A stretch of 64,000 nucleotides of DNA from contig NC_085849.1 of assembly GCF_020906515.1 (NCBI RefSeq), forward strand, positions 62,001 to 126,000, given 5' to 3'. Position numbers and translations under genes: made by a program. This document shows, in pieces, positions 43,322-54,791 of the stretch (positions are counted from its first letter, which is position 1; each line of letters opens with the position of its first letter). The notes under the pieces were generated by a model. It was given only the letters and a program-made list of their open reading frames with translations, had not been told where the DNA came from and did not search any database. The DNA is from Vanrija pseudolonga. Its lineage: Eukaryota; Basidiomycota; Tremellomycetes; Trichosporonales; Trichosporonaceae.

Positions 43322-43943
43322 GCACGAACACCCAGGCGACGTGGTGCCGCCGGTGCGGAATGTTCAACCAAAAACCAACCACGTCAATGGTCACGCATGC
43401 TCGCCCTCGGCTCCTCCGACGCCTACACCGAGGTGCTTGCGGTGATAACCAACCCTCTCGGCCGACCCGAGCTCCACCATACCATGCACCGATGCGTGCT
43501 CGTTGTATACCCCCCTTTGTACCTCATGTAACATTTTCGACTGCCTCCCAGGAAATCGGCCTTGTCAACAGTCCGTGGCGGGATGTCTGGAGACTAGAAC
43601 GGCGCATGACCTTGACCCGGCCGACCGAGCTGAAGGCCGAGTACGACGAGCTCTATTCGTATCGACAAAGACCCAGCACGCCACCACCTGCAGCATTCGT
43701 ATCGACTTTGCTTGCATTTCGTATGGCCCTGCGGCTCTGTCCCACTCGTGCGGCGTTCACGTGCCCATGCTCATGCTCATGCTCATGCTCATGCTGCTGC
43801 TGATTCACATCCTTGCTTGACTTCTACAACACGCGTACCTCGCTTACACAACGTCGCTTCTGCTCGCCCACCTGCCTCCACCACCCACCCCGGCACCCCA
43901 CCCCCCACCCCACGCGTCCTCCCCCACCTCCGCTCTCATCGGC
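43322..43943. other. Convergent intergenic region with hexanucleotide repeat
   Basis: 3' regions of two convergent genes. ATGCTC is repeated five times at 43767-43796 (last unit one mismatch) and followed by a short CTG run. No gene seen. Confidence 0.45.
43767..43796. repeat. ATGCTC hexanucleotide microsatellite, 5 units
   Basis: Four perfect units and a fifth ending in G. Lies between convergent genes, so likely untranslated. Confidence 0.8.
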
Positions 43944-45795
43944 CTACTCGCGGAAGAAAAAGTTGGAGACCTTGTTACCTGGCGTATTTTTCTTTGCAAG
44001 GCGATGTGCCTCGCATGCCTCGGTGTACGCCTCGATCTCGTCCAGCCCCGTGGTGAGGTCGATGTCCTTGGCGGGGATGATCCAGAGGTGGTTCTTCTTG
44101 ACGAACCAGTCGTACGTCTTTGTGCCGATAAGGATCACAAAGTAGATGAACAAGGAGCCATAGTTGAACACGAAGTCCTGAGGCGTGAACTGGCCAGGGA
44201 TGAAGACGTAGTAGCCGCTGAGAGGGCGGGTTAGCAACGGACTTTCGAGGCACACGGCACGCTCCACCACTTACAGGAAGATGGCAACCAGGATCGACCA
44301 AAAGAGAAGCCAGTAGCTCGAGTATGGCATCCAGTGGCCGCGCACCGGGAGGATGTGCATCAGGCCCTGCACCGACAGGCCCTTGCGGAAGCGCATGGAC
44401 GTGATGGCGATGGCGGCCCAGGTGACGAGCGACGTCGAGGACACGAGGTTGATCCACCAGTTGAGGACCTTGGCGGCGCCCTTGGACACGGACATGTAGC
44501 TGAGGCATCCGATGAGGAGGGACGCGATGACAGCGACGTATGGGACACCGTTACGGTTGGTCTTGTTGAAGATCTTGGGGGCCTGGCCGCGCTGCGCGAG
44601 ACCGACGAGCGAGCGCGACGACGTGTAGATGAAGCCGTTGCCCGTCGAGATGCACGAGAGCAGCACGAACGCGTTGACGATGTGCGGGAGCACTGGGATG
44701 TCGAGGCGGTTCATGCTGATGATGTACGGCGACTTTGCCGCGCCCTTGGCCCCGCTCGCAATCGCGCCGAGGAGCGACTCGTCCTTGGAGCTGACGACAA
44801 CGCCGACGCACAGCGAGCCAACAAGGTAAAAGCTGATGATCCTGTAGATGGTCGAGTTGAACGCCTTGGGCATGATCCGGCGCGGGTTCTTGACCTCGCC
44901 TGAAATAAGACTCAGGTAGTCGGGGCCGACGACAGCGAAGACGGCCCAGGACGCAGAGTCAAAGATGGCCTGCACGACCTTGCGCGCGGCGGTACGACCG
45001 CCAAACACTCCGGGATTCTTCCAGTACCTGAAGCCGTAGACGTCGTGCTTGGGGTTCCCGCCGACCATGGTAATGAAGGTGTAGAAGGTGAGCGCGATGA
45101 TGAGGATGACTTTCGTGATCGAGATCCAGAACTCGACCTCGCCGAACCACGACACCTTCCACAGGTTGAGCGCGGCGACGAGGACAAGCACCCAGCTGAT
45201 CGTGATCGCGGGGGAGAGGGACGCGTCCCAGTACTGCACGATGACATGAATGGCCGTGAGCTCAAAGTTGACCAGCGACAGCTGGGTGATGTAGTACTAC
45301 GCAGCGGGGTTAGTAGACCGACCGGCGAATGAGTCGAGTCCTGCCTCGCCACTCACGTTCCAGCCAAGTGCACAGCCAAAAGACGAGTCGACGAACCGCG
45401 ATGCAAGCTGCACGAACCCTCCGTCGACAGGCAGCAGCGTCGTCATCTCGATGAGGCAGTTGGCAGCGGCCCACACGACCGAGCACCAGAACGCCATGCC
45501 GAGGAGCAGGCCGAGCGGGCCGCTGTTGGTGAGCGGCGAGCCGATGGACACGAAGAGCGTGGCCCCGATCGAGCCCGAGATGGCGATAAGCTGCACATGG
45601 CGCATCTTGAGGCCTCTGCGGCGTGAGCACGGCTGGCCGTCGAGACGCGACTCACCGATGCGGGTTGTGGTGTGCGTCGGGCGCAGCGAGGCCCATGACC
45701 TCGATACCCGATCCCCCCTCGGCGACCTTCTCAAAGTCGCCCACTTCGTGGCTTGAGACCGCTGCGACCATCTTGTCGTCCTTGACGAGGGACAT
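43944..45795 (-). CDS. Amino acid permease, fungal YAT family
   Basis: Four exons (45656-45795, 45357-45615, 44275-45296, 43944-44217) give 564 residues. The entry to helix 1, GLKMRHVQLIAISGSIGATL, matches the YAT signature LKxRHxQMIAIGGxIGTGL. Further family features are GPLGLLLGMAFWCSVVW, MTTLLPVDGGFVQLASRFVD, ISGEVKNPRRIMPKAFNSTI and the tail ending in Phe-Phe-Phe-Arg-Glu. Twelve transmembrane helices. It should import amino acids by proton symport at the plasma membrane; specificity cannot be assigned. The N-terminal 45 residues contain several Lys that could be ubiquitination sites for endocytosis. Confidence 0.9.
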
Positions 45796-47564
45796 GTTGC
45801 GAAGGAAAGGTGCTGCAGAAAGCCCTTGTACCGTCCGGCCCTCGGACCCACTCTCGAAGGACTTATACCTGCTCGTGCCAAGCGCGAGTCGGCACTGTCG
45901 CTCGGCAGTATGGTTGGCTATCCGCCTCTGCTCGTCCCGGCGCGCGATAGGCCGCTCTGCTTCGGGGCGCGGCGCGCGCGCAGCGGGGTAGCCGGCGCGC
46001 GCGAATCAGCGCAGACGGCGCGGGTTTACATCGGCAAGCTGGCAAAAGCAATGCAAACCTGCTCGCTCGTCGCGCCCGCTAGTGGAGATAACTCTAGCGC
46101 CGGCGGCTAGTACCAAGCGCCGGGACCCTGGGTCCCATGTGATTGGGGTGGTGGGGAGTGGCGGGGAGAGAGCAGAGGCGAGGGTCGTCGACGGCCTCTG
46201 CCCCGCTCGAGAGTTCCGCCCTGAAGCCGGCCCCACTGCGTTTGGCGCGCGCTTGACGCGGGGAATGTGGCAGTGGCATGGTGTGCTCTCGACGCTGCGA
46301 TGTGACGTTCAAACGACGTTGCGACGATAGCACTGCGCCGTGTCAGATTGCAGCGCTAAGATTGGAGTTGGGGATGAGGTGGTATCGTCCAGCGAGAGGA
46401 GATTGGGAGGAGGAGGACAGAGACGTCTCGTCCCGGTTGGCTGGCTGCCCGGTGGTGGTGACTCCCCTGTCGACGTCGAGTCGGTGCTCGACCGGCTCGA
46501 CCGGCACCATCGCCGGTGCTATCAATACACCTTATCATTCGAATGCCCGCAGCGTAATGAACTAACTGGTCTCCTCTGTAGGCTGAGTGGCCGAGGAGAC
46601 GGGGTATCCAAACACCGTAATGCGGGAATACCACCATGACTTGTTACTCGACGTCGCAGACATGACTCGGCCCAGTCCATGCGATCGGTTATGCTACACA
46701 GCCCATCTCCGATCTCGCGGGTTCACCTCATACCCACACAACTTGCAGATCGCCAAGACGCCACGTACGCGCGTAGACGTCACATGACGGTGACGCGCGT
46801 GTACGTCCCGCGGAGCTCCTTGAGCCCCACAGCACCAGTCGAACGACGGTGACGTGTTGGTTGGAGAAGATAGTCGCAGGGGACGAGTTACAAGCCTCGC
46901 ATTGGCCAAGCGCAGAGGCGCAGTGGAGCAAGCGCCAGCGGTTAACTTGGTCGTGGCGGTGTGGGGTGGGGACGAGAGCCACCACGATCCCACGACGCCG
47001 CCGTTGTCGGAGTTGGAGGCGCGGCGGAAACGTGCGGATTAGTTCGGCACTTCGGCGTGGTTGCAAGCGCGCTGATCGCAAGCGAAGTGCCACGAACGGG
47101 GCACTCGTACTCGACTTATGACGACCCCCGCTGGGCCCTCAGAGAGGGAAGGGCAACACGTCATTGGTGAGTGTTAGGTCTGCAGATACGAGGATGGCTT
47201 CGGCACTTGTGGTTGTGGGGACGAGATCTATCACAGGGCAAAGGTAGCTGCCACGAAGTGTTGGCCAGAGAGCGTCTCTCCGTTTGAGTCTCCTCAGCTG
47301 ATGACTATACCTATACATCTGTGTGTCTGAGTCATGATCACTCCAGAGAGCCTTGAAGGCAAGCAACGGTATACAGGACGGAGTACATCATGCGGGGAGG
47401 CACCACACCAACCGTCGGGGCGGGGCCGACCGCCGACCGGGACTCCTCCGCCGTCAGTCATGGCGGTCGGGCTGACCGGCAACACCGCGCCAATGACTAA
47501 CATCTGCACAAGGCTGAGGTGCCATGCAGCGAAGTGGGGCGTGATAGACTCCGCTGGCTTGTGT

Positions 47565-47582
47565 CAGCAGCAGCAGCAGCAG
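47565..47582. repeat. (CAG)6 microsatellite
   Basis: Six perfect CAG units in a region without a convincing gene. Confidence 0.8.
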
Positions 47583-49336
47583 TGGTATTATCAAGAGCGC
47601 GAGAGAGGCCGGCCAACGGGTCGTTCGACCAGCCACGTGTCAGCGGTCTCCCCACGCACCTCGAAGGACGACTTTCATCAGCATGGCCACCAGGTGGCCA
47701 TGCATGGACCTGACTCGCCTAGTGGACACTGCTCTCTACCCACTTCCAACTTCGGGACCACAAGTGCAGCTGCTCAGTTCCACGTGGGTACAGTACTAGG
47801 ACCTGAAGCCATCTCGGATGAAACGGCACTCGGCCACTACCCACAGTGCCAAGACCGGGCTCGACAAACCAGCCACAGATTGTCCCATCCAGAGGTTTGG
47901 GTCTCCATGGACGCGCGACAAACCTCGCACCAGGAATACGGTTCAGGCTGGTCAGTGTCTCACCAGGCTGGTCATGCATGCAGCCAGGCATCGTATTGCG
48001 CACGACAGTAGCACGCAAACCAAACGACACGTACGCCGGCTGAGTAGGCTGAAACTTGCCCGACCGCAAGTGTCGGTCGGTGGCTGGCTCATCCCTGAAG
48101 TCCTAATGACCGAGCCGAGGTCGCAACGACACTCGTCTGCTTGCTCCTGGTCGCCGTCTCACGAGCGCAGCAGTGAGCACAGCACAGCGTGCATCGTCGT
48201 CTCCCTCGCTCACTCGTGCCCATGCCCACGTCCACACCCACACCCACGACAATGGGAAACCTCCGCGCCACACCTTAACAAGGATCGCAGCGATCCCCTC
48301 TTGAGATTCCCGCGGCACCCACGGGCCTCGATTCCGGGGTGCTTGGGTGGTTGGGTGCGGGGAAGTGACGGCACTGCACTGGAACCAGGCAGGCGCCAGG
48401 AGTCACCGGCTGCCCAAGCAGCCCGCCAGCTATGCAGCCCTGCGCATGTACGAGCTACCTCCCCGGTGCCAGCCGGGTCAGACACGCCTACGCAGACGTG
48501 TCTCCCCGTGAAATGGCGCAGGTGCAGGCTGCTCGCCTGCCTGCCTCGCTGCGCTGTCCGTCGTCAAGGAGGGTCGCAGGCTTGCCGAGAGCAATGTCTT
48601 GAAACGCCTCGAGTATGCAGCAAGAGCAGCTAGTCATCCCAGAGTCACCCGCAAGACTGCTACGACCTACCCGGGACCTGAAACGAGCTGGCTGTCTGAA
48701 CATGACGCAGCTGCTCGCGCGCGCAGGGGCAGCGACGACTGTCGACGGGCATTGTCATGGCAACGGGCAGCAGCGTTCAGTGCCTCGATCCAGTAATTTA
48801 ATGGGCATACTTACCACTCTGATACGGCATCGGCCTTGGTGTCAGCGCAACTCGCCCGCAAGCACCGCAAGCACCGACCCTGCGATTCTCATGTCGTTGA
48901 TGGCATTACCGCATCGCCGTTCCTTGTCGCCAGTGGAGACGCCCGTCGTGGACATTACTTGCAGCAGCAGTGCAGCAGCTTACTCGCCAATCAAGCCAGC
49001 CCGCGCGTCCGTTCAAGTCCAATGCACTACACCACATCCCGCCTCAAGCACCAGTTCCCAACGCGCCGTCCCTTACGTTGATGGTGCTCCCACAACGCAC
49101 ACCGGGCGACGGCAGATGGCCGGAGCGCGCTGCCGAGTCCCCACTCCTCGCCATCTCGGCATCCCTCGCCGCCTACCAGATCCCGTCACGTCGACCCGAG
49201 GTTTTGAGTTGTGCCTAGGCTTGATTGTGACCCCAGAAACTGATCTGATCGCTGTGTCTTTACGACGTGGCGAGCAGGAGGGAGGCTGTCGACGACGTCC
49301 CGCGATGGCCCTAGTGAAGTACGCAGCTTGACAAGG

Positions 49337-49344
49337 TATATAAG
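49337..49344 (+). promoter_or_regulatory. TATA box of Gly-rich protein gene
   Basis: TATATAAG lies 122 bp before the ATG and about 70 bp before a 5' UTR intron, a suitable distance for a transcription start near 49370-49390. Confidence 0.6.
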
Positions 49345-49405
49345 ACGCAGCGGGGAGCCTTGCTGTCCTCCCCATCCCAACTTGCACGAAGTACTGTCGA
49401 GACTT

Positions 49406-49442
49406 GTGAGTCCGACGCTCCTCGGTCCCTCTAACATCCCAG
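49406..49442 (+). other. 5' UTR intron
   Basis: GTGAGT donor, CTAAC branch point and CCCAG acceptor define a 37-nt intron ending 16 bp before the ATG of the Gly-rich protein gene. Confidence 0.6.
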
Positions 49443-49458
49443 CCCCACATCCCACAAC

Positions 49459-51108
49459 ATGATCGTCAACGCAAAGGCCTTTGCGGCTCTCTTCGCCCTC
49501 GCCTCGGTCCTCCCCTCGGCCGTGGGCTCCCCCATCGCCATCAACGCCATTGCCGAGCGTGCTCCTGTCGGCGAGGCCGTCTACGTCCCTGTCATCGCCC
49601 GCGGTGAGGGCGGCAAGGGCGGTGCTGGCGGCGCTGGCGGTGCTGGCGGTAACGGCGGCGCTGGCGGCAAGGGCGGCGACGGTGGCTCTGGCGGCGGTGC
49701 TGGCGGTGCCGGTGGTGACGGCGGTGCTGGTGGCGCCGGCGGCGAGGGTGGCTCCGGCGGCAAGGGTGGTGACGGTGGTGAGGGCGGCAAGGGCGGCGAC
49801 GGCGGTGCCCCCGAGCCCGAGAAGCCTTCGACCTCGTCCGAGGGATACATCAGCACCCTGCCCCCCGTGACTACCACCAAGGCCCCCGAGTCCACCTCCT
49901 CTCCCTGGTCGTCAACCACCGTCGGCCCTGTCGTCACCACTACCAAGGCGCCCGAGCCATCGCCCACTACCACCCGTGGCCCATGGACCCCCGAGGAGGA
50001 CGAGCCCGATGGACCCATCTTTAGCGGCACCGTCACGCTCCCCACGACTACGGCGGCCCCCTCTTCGTCCACGACCAAGTCGTTCACCACGACCACCGCC
50101 CCGCCCCCGAACCCCGACCCCACTGAGAGTAAGTCGGACACCTCTCCCCCCGCTGCTTCCGGTGTCGTGAAGGCCGGCACCACGTACCGCGGCACCATCG
50201 GCAAGATTGGCTTCACTGGCCCCAACCCTCACGTGTACCAGGGCTGCGGCGGCGACCCGGAGGACAAGCTCATGGCCGTCGAGATCGCGCATAACGGCTG
50301 GAGCGCCGACCTGTGCGGCAAGAAGGTCGTCTTGACGGGCATTGGCACCGACGGCAAGAGCACGGGCCAGAGCACGACCGGTGTCGTTGCGGGCTGGACC
50401 GACGCCGCGACCGACCCCAACAACATCAACATCGCGGACCAGCTCCACGACTACCTCGCGGTCGGGCCTTACCGCAACGTCCCCTTCCTGCCTGCCACAT
50501 GGGAGGTCCTTGCCGACAGCGGCGCCAGCCCCAGCGGAGGCGCCACGACAACAAAGTCGTTCACCACCACCACCGTCCCTCCCCCAGCCCCCACAGAGTC
50601 CTTCAACCCCGAAACCGCCGACCCCAGCAAGGCGCTGACCGCTCCAGCGCCGCCCAAGCCTGAGGAGACCAAGACGTCGGGCACAACGCGCGACGCCCCG
50701 CCCAAGCCCGAGGAAACTCGTGAGTCCCAGACCTCGGCCTCTGCGCCGGCAGTGTCTGCCAGCGCCGGCCCGATCGAGCCCGGTGTCAAGATCTCGAGCT
50801 TCATGGCCGTGTCCAAGTCTGTTCCTGGCCGCGAGGCCAACCACGTGTACGAGGGGTGCAGCTTCTCTGGTGATGCCGAGAAGGCCGTGTGGCTTGAGAA
50901 GTCAAACTTTGACGCCAAGCTGTGCGGCAAGAAGGTCACAATTGAGGGCATGGCCGGCACGTCGCGTGACGGCGTCGTTGCCGGCTGGTCCGATGACCAG
51001 AAGCACCCCGGCGAGCTCATCGTCGGCACTGCCATCGACAAGGCCGCCGGCGCGACCATCCGCACCATCTGGGCGCCGATTACTTGGTGGATCGAAGCCG
51101 ACCATTAG
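49459..51108 (+). CDS. Secreted collagen-like (Gly-Gly-X) protein with two tandem DPBB-like domains
   Basis: 549 residues in one exon. A signal peptide (MIVNAKAFAALFALASVLPS) and a short pro-region ending VPVIAR precede a ~70-residue Gly-Gly-X tract (Lys, Ala, Asp, Glu, Asn or Ser at X). A Thr/Ser/Pro-rich stalk with repeated TTTKAPE units follows. Then two homologous ~95-residue domains, residues about 225-350 and 440-549: HVYQGCGG ... DLCGKKVVLTGIG ... GVVAGWTD and HVYEGCSF ... KLCGKKVTIEGMA ... GVVAGWSD. Each has two Cys; the pattern CGKKV / VVAGW resembles double-psi beta-barrel (expansin/RlpA-like) proteins, a tentative link. Probably a cell-wall or capsule-associated protein. Phase-1 donors inside (50129, 50720) hint at splice variants. 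Confidence 0.8.
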   Translation: MIVNAKAFAALFALASVLPSAVGSPIAINAIAERAPVGEAVYVPVIARGEGGKGGAGGAGGAGGNGGAGGKGGDGGSGGGAGGAGGDGGAGGAGGEGGSGGKGGDGGEGGKGGDGGAPEPEKPSTSSEGYISTLPPVTTTKAPESTSSPWSSTTVGPVVTTTKAPEPSPTTTRGPWTPEEDEPDGPIFSGTVTLPTTTAAPSSSTTKSFTTTTAPPPNPDPTESKSDTSPPAASGVVKAGTTYRGTIGKIGFTGPNPHVYQGCGGDPEDKLMAVEIAHNGWSADLCGKKVVLTGIGTDGKSTGQSTTGVVAGWTDAATDPNNINIADQLHDYLAVGPYRNVPFLPATWEVLADSGASPSGGATTTKSFTTTTVPPPAPTESFNPETADPSKALTAPAPPKPEETKTSGTTRDAPPKPEETRESQTSASAPAVSASAGPIEPGVKISSFMAVSKSVPGREANHVYEGCSFSGDAEKAVWLEKSNFDAKLCGKKVTIEGMAGTSRDGVVAGWSDDQKHPGELIVGTAIDKAAGATIRTIWAPITWWIEADH

Positions 51109-51744
51109 GGTCAGTTCACGCACCACCACGCGCCTGCTGTAGACTGTGCTTCAGTGACTCGTTGTTCGGTCTCTTTCTCGTTGTGCCGACCTGCGCCAGA
51201 GCTAACACTTGCCCAGCCGCTGCGGACCAGCCCAAGGAGGCCGCTCCTCCCAAGGGAGCCGACCCCGCCCACGACCCGGCAGCCGACCCCGGCGCCGCTT
51301 GAGCGTGCGTCACCATGGACACGACGGACAATTGTAGATAGTCTCCTTTGATGATAATATTGTAGCGAATGTTGCGGGCGAGGTTGGCGCGGCGCGGGTG
51401 TGATAAGACCGTGCTCGGTGCTCGGGCTAGCGGACCCGACGACTCGTGCATGTTGCGGCGACCTTCTCGAGCGGAATGCTTACCGTCAGTATGGGCCTGG
51501 TCAGCTGATACAGATAGTCAAGTGTCCAGATGTGGAAGTTGAGAGCAAATGTCAAACAGTCGAGGCAGGCAAAGATGGTCGATGACGCACAACGTCACAA
51601 CACGTCTCTCCTCCACTTGCACCCCCTTGCAAAGTCACATTCTCCCATCTCAACATCAACAACGCGCTCACAGCGGCTCTCACCTTTGCATCGACACACC
51701 TACGCTCGCCCGCACGATCGACTGCGCGCGCAAGAAACGCAGCG
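51109..51744. other. Intergenic region with a possible alternative last exon
   Basis: At 51201-51216 there is a good branch point and acceptor (GCTAACACTTGCCCAG), followed by an 86-nt open stretch (51217-51302) coding AAADQPKEAAPP and a further Ala/Asp/Pro tail to a TGA. It could be an alternative 3' exon of the Gly-rich protein gene or a 3' UTR exon. Nothing else recognised. Confidence 0.35.
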
Positions 51745-52747
51745 ATGAGCGGGTATCACAGCGTGATGCACGAGCTGGGGCCGTTCTTTCAAGACGTCAA
51801 GGACTGGCTCCGAACTCTGACTGCAGCGTAAGTCCCTCCCTCCCCATCTGGCTGGCTCGACTTACCACTAACTCCTCAGACGGCTCCTCTTCGTCGCCCT
51901 GACAATATGCGGCGTGTCGACCTTCATCGTCTTCACAGTCTTCGAAGCAGTCGCGTATGGCCAGCTCGCGGCCGAGGCGCAGTGTAAGTCGGTCGTCGTG
52001 AGGGGCGGTGCTGACGCGACATAGATTCGGGGTTGCACGGGTACGGCCGCATCACGGCGCGGTTCATCGCGTACCAGCGTGCGCTGTGCTTCTTGATTGG
52101 GCTGCTGGCGGCCCTCGGCACGCCGGTCCTCATCCACGCGCTGGTAGGCGACGACCCGGACGACCCGCATCCGCACCGCTGGCTCGAGCTGCGCATCGGT
52201 GTAAACAACGTGCCGCGGGTATACCTCGTCGTCGTGGCCATTGGGCTCGTCACGGCGTTTGTCAACTTTGCGCGGAGTAGGGGGTCGTGGGTGAGTGTTG
52301 GGCGCAGCCAGACGACGGGGGACTGCGGCGGCGGCGGTGGCCAGTGGGATGATTGTTGCTCGGATACCGTTACTCACCTGCGCGCAGATGGCAGCCGCGA
52401 CCTACGAATGGTGCCTATACACACTGGCCAAGTCGCGCGGCCTCAACGCGCTCAACCGCTACTCGTCCGAGATGGAGCCGCTGGCCAAGGTCTCACAAGG
52501 TGAGTGTAGCCATGGCAGGCCAGTCTGACCGACGCCAGACTGCGACGGGATCGTCCGCGACAGCGACCGCAAGGCCGTGTTCGGCTCGATAGGCATCCTC
52601 ATCTGGACTGTGGGTGTGAGCTTTGTGCAGGCGGGCTGACAGCAGGCCCACTTAGCCGGCTACTACTATCACTGGTTCAGGCCGACGACACGGCAGCCAC
52701 CCAAGCATCATCAGCGCTCATACATCCCCCTCCAGCAAAGGGCATAG
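51745..52747 (+). CDS. Four-helix membrane protein, unknown
   Basis: Six exons (51745-51827, 51880-51983, 52025-52290, 52388-52499, 52539-52613, 52656-52747) give 243 residues, all junctions in phase. Four hydrophobic helices are visible: LLFVALTICGVSTFIVFTVF, ALCFLIGLLAALGTPVLIHA, VYLVVVAIGLVTAFVNFA and VFGSIGILIWTVAGYYY. A loop between helices 2 and 3 is Asp/Pro/His-rich (DDPDDPHPH). The C-terminus (HWFRPTTRQPPKHHQRS) is basic and Pro-rich. If the final intron (GTGTGA donor) were not used the protein would stop eleven residues after it; the spliced tail looks more natural. No family identified. Confidence 0.65.
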
Positions 52748-54634
52748 TTATCGACCATCACCATGTATTCTAGAGTTCAACAGGTCGTGGGGACCGACGA
52801 GGCGAGCGACTAAGGCTCACATGCTAACGTCTCCGATGGGGATGCTGACCACAGGAGGGAAGCGAGACGAGCAACGAAGCGGCACGAGCAACCGTCAAGT
52901 GGGCTCCCGTAACCGATCTCAAGCACGTCTCACATCGCGACCACGCCTCACGGAGCTCGAGCCTGCTTCGCCGCCTCGCCCATGTCTCACCGATCTCAAG
53001 CACGCCATCACGATCAGTTACATGCGGTGCGTCGCCGCGCCTCATGGACCGGTAAGCGTTGCATGCCGCGGATTCCGGCCGAGCGGCGGTGACCGACGAC
53101 CCCATTCCACATTCGTCATCCATCTGACAACCCAATCTGCCGTATCTGCATCTTGCAACCACGACACGAGCTACGAGTTGCCCGCGTCAACGATGGGGGT
53201 GCGTTGACGGCGCGGGCGTCGACCATGCCCGCGTTCACGACGGCAGCTGCCTCGAGTTCTGAGGTCGAGCGGCGTCGTCGTCTGGCTGCGGTGCGGGACG
53301 ATCAATTCCCGCGGCACCCCATTTGTGAAGGACGATGCCGGTGAGGCTTGTTGAGCGGTATTGACGTGAGGCCAAGCTATGCTGTCGGAGGGCGAGTAAG
53401 GCCTCAGACACGGTTGATGAGGCCACTGAGCCCAAGACAACTGGGCGGGTTTCCAACATCGACAAACAACCTGGGGCCTGGAGCAACATCGACGACCGGC
53501 CGCGGCTTCTGAGCGGGATGACAAGGTCCATATGGCAGTTGCGACGTCCACATGCCGGCGGTGCCAGGCAGCGTTCCTCTGACGGAGTTCTTTGGCCAAG
53601 TAAGGAACGCGGTGGGATTCTGCGGTGGATGCTCCAGTCCGCAGGACGACCCGAGATCGGGCAAGCCCGACCGCCATGTGGAGCGCGGATCAGCAACCTC
53701 ACCTCGCTGCTTGGGCCGGTCGAGTGGACAAGTCCAACCCGACAACAACAACAAGTGGGTTCTTGGATGATCCGACTGTCGCCCACCATCAATAGCGTAG
53801 ACCAGGCAACGTCAACGGACGTTAACGGGACGGGGGCCAAGACGCCGCTATGAAGCTTGTCCGCAACATGCACCAGTCGTCATGTCCAAGAGCCCACCTA
53901 GTGCTCGTGGGAGAGAATTTAGTCCCAACAGACCCTCGATACCATGTTGCGGAGGCCTCGGAGTGCATGCTGCGCGACAAGCGACGAGCAAGCTCTGTCG
54001 TGCCGCGGTCTACGGCGTCGTGTCGATGCGGCCAACTCTCACGATCTTGATATAAGATCAGCACGACATGGCCGCATGCCTGGGGTCTCGTAGCACAATG
54101 CGGCCGTGGCAGTGCTGTGCCGTGCCGCTCGCAGTTTCCAAGGAAACGATGGAATACCGGGGTGGGGGGATACATTAGATATCTGGGGAACGCGGGTTCA
54201 GGAACGGACGCTCCGCTACCAGTGCTTGGTTCTCATAACCCATAGCACGCCGAGCTATACGGCAGTGGCACTAACCCCGTGACTTGGAAACGGGGGGTAG
54301 CGTGTCGTAAGCATCAATTATGCGTACAGACTGCACAAGACCTCCAGTTACACGGGCGCGGCCAACAAGTGGGCTCTATCGGCAGCGGCTCGCAATCTGG
54401 ACTACCCCCCGAGGGCGGTGTCGGACGGACTATGATCTCCGGACCGTCATCTCATCGTCCCGCTTTGAGGCCGCGACATGTTCCAACTCTAACACAACGA
54501 CACTGACTGACGCGCGGACGCGCCGCCTAGGACAACAACTGTTGTCAAGTTCTCACCACTGTGGCGCCTTGGCAGGACGGAGTAACAGTGGAGCTCGACA
54601 ACTCATACACTAGGTTCTTCCCCCCATACTCGTC

Positions 54635-54643
54635 TATATAAGG
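54635..54643 (+). promoter_or_regulatory. TATA box of second Gly-rich protein gene
   Basis: TATATAAGG is located 157 bp before the ATG and 118 bp before the 5' UTR intron, mirroring the layout at the other Gly-rich gene. Confidence 0.6.
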
Positions 54644-54752
54644 CGGGTCTTTGAGCGGAAAACTGTCCTCCTCATCAACTCGTCAAAGTCCCAACTCCAA
54701 ACTCCAAACTCCAAACTACTTTACAGTTAAGTCAACTGCCACAAGTCAAACA

Positions 54753-54789
54753 GTAAGCGCCGCCCCCCACCCGCCACGCTCACCGCCAG
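54753..54789 (+). other. 5' UTR intron
   Basis: A GTAAGC donor and CCGCCAG acceptor bound a 37-nt intron that ends 2 bp before the ATG of the second Gly-rich gene; a GCTCAC sequence can serve as branch site. Confidence 0.5.
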
Positions 54790-54791
54790 CA

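Larger units (their letters stand above)
45796..49458. other. 3.7-kb gene-poor region
   Basis: Between the permease start (minus) and the first Gly-rich secreted protein (plus). Open frames up to about 270 codons exist on the plus strand (47.8-49.3 kb) but they have the His/Arg/Ser/Pro-rich composition of non-coding GC-rich DNA and no splice support. A (CAG)6 run sits at 47565-47582. The right end carries a TATA box and a 5' UTR intron. It may be a long regulated promoter or hold a non-coding RNA. Confidence 0.45.
52748..54791. other. 2-kb gene-poor region upstream of second Gly-rich gene
   Basis: No convincing coding frame on either strand. It ends in a TATA box and a 5' UTR intron for the gene at 54792. 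A small tandem repeat (CCAAACT, three units, about 54690-54717) lies in the 5' UTR region. Confidence 0.45.

Noticed and set aside
47818-49331. Two plus-strand open frames of about 240-270 codons
   Set aside because: Compositions are His/Arg/Ser/Pro/Thr-rich with no hydrophobic core, no splice sites and no recognisable motif; they overlap in different frames.
49581-50225. Minus-strand Pro-rich frame opposite the first Gly-rich gene
   Set aside because: Same effect: antisense of Gly-Gly-X codons reads as Pro-Pro repeats.
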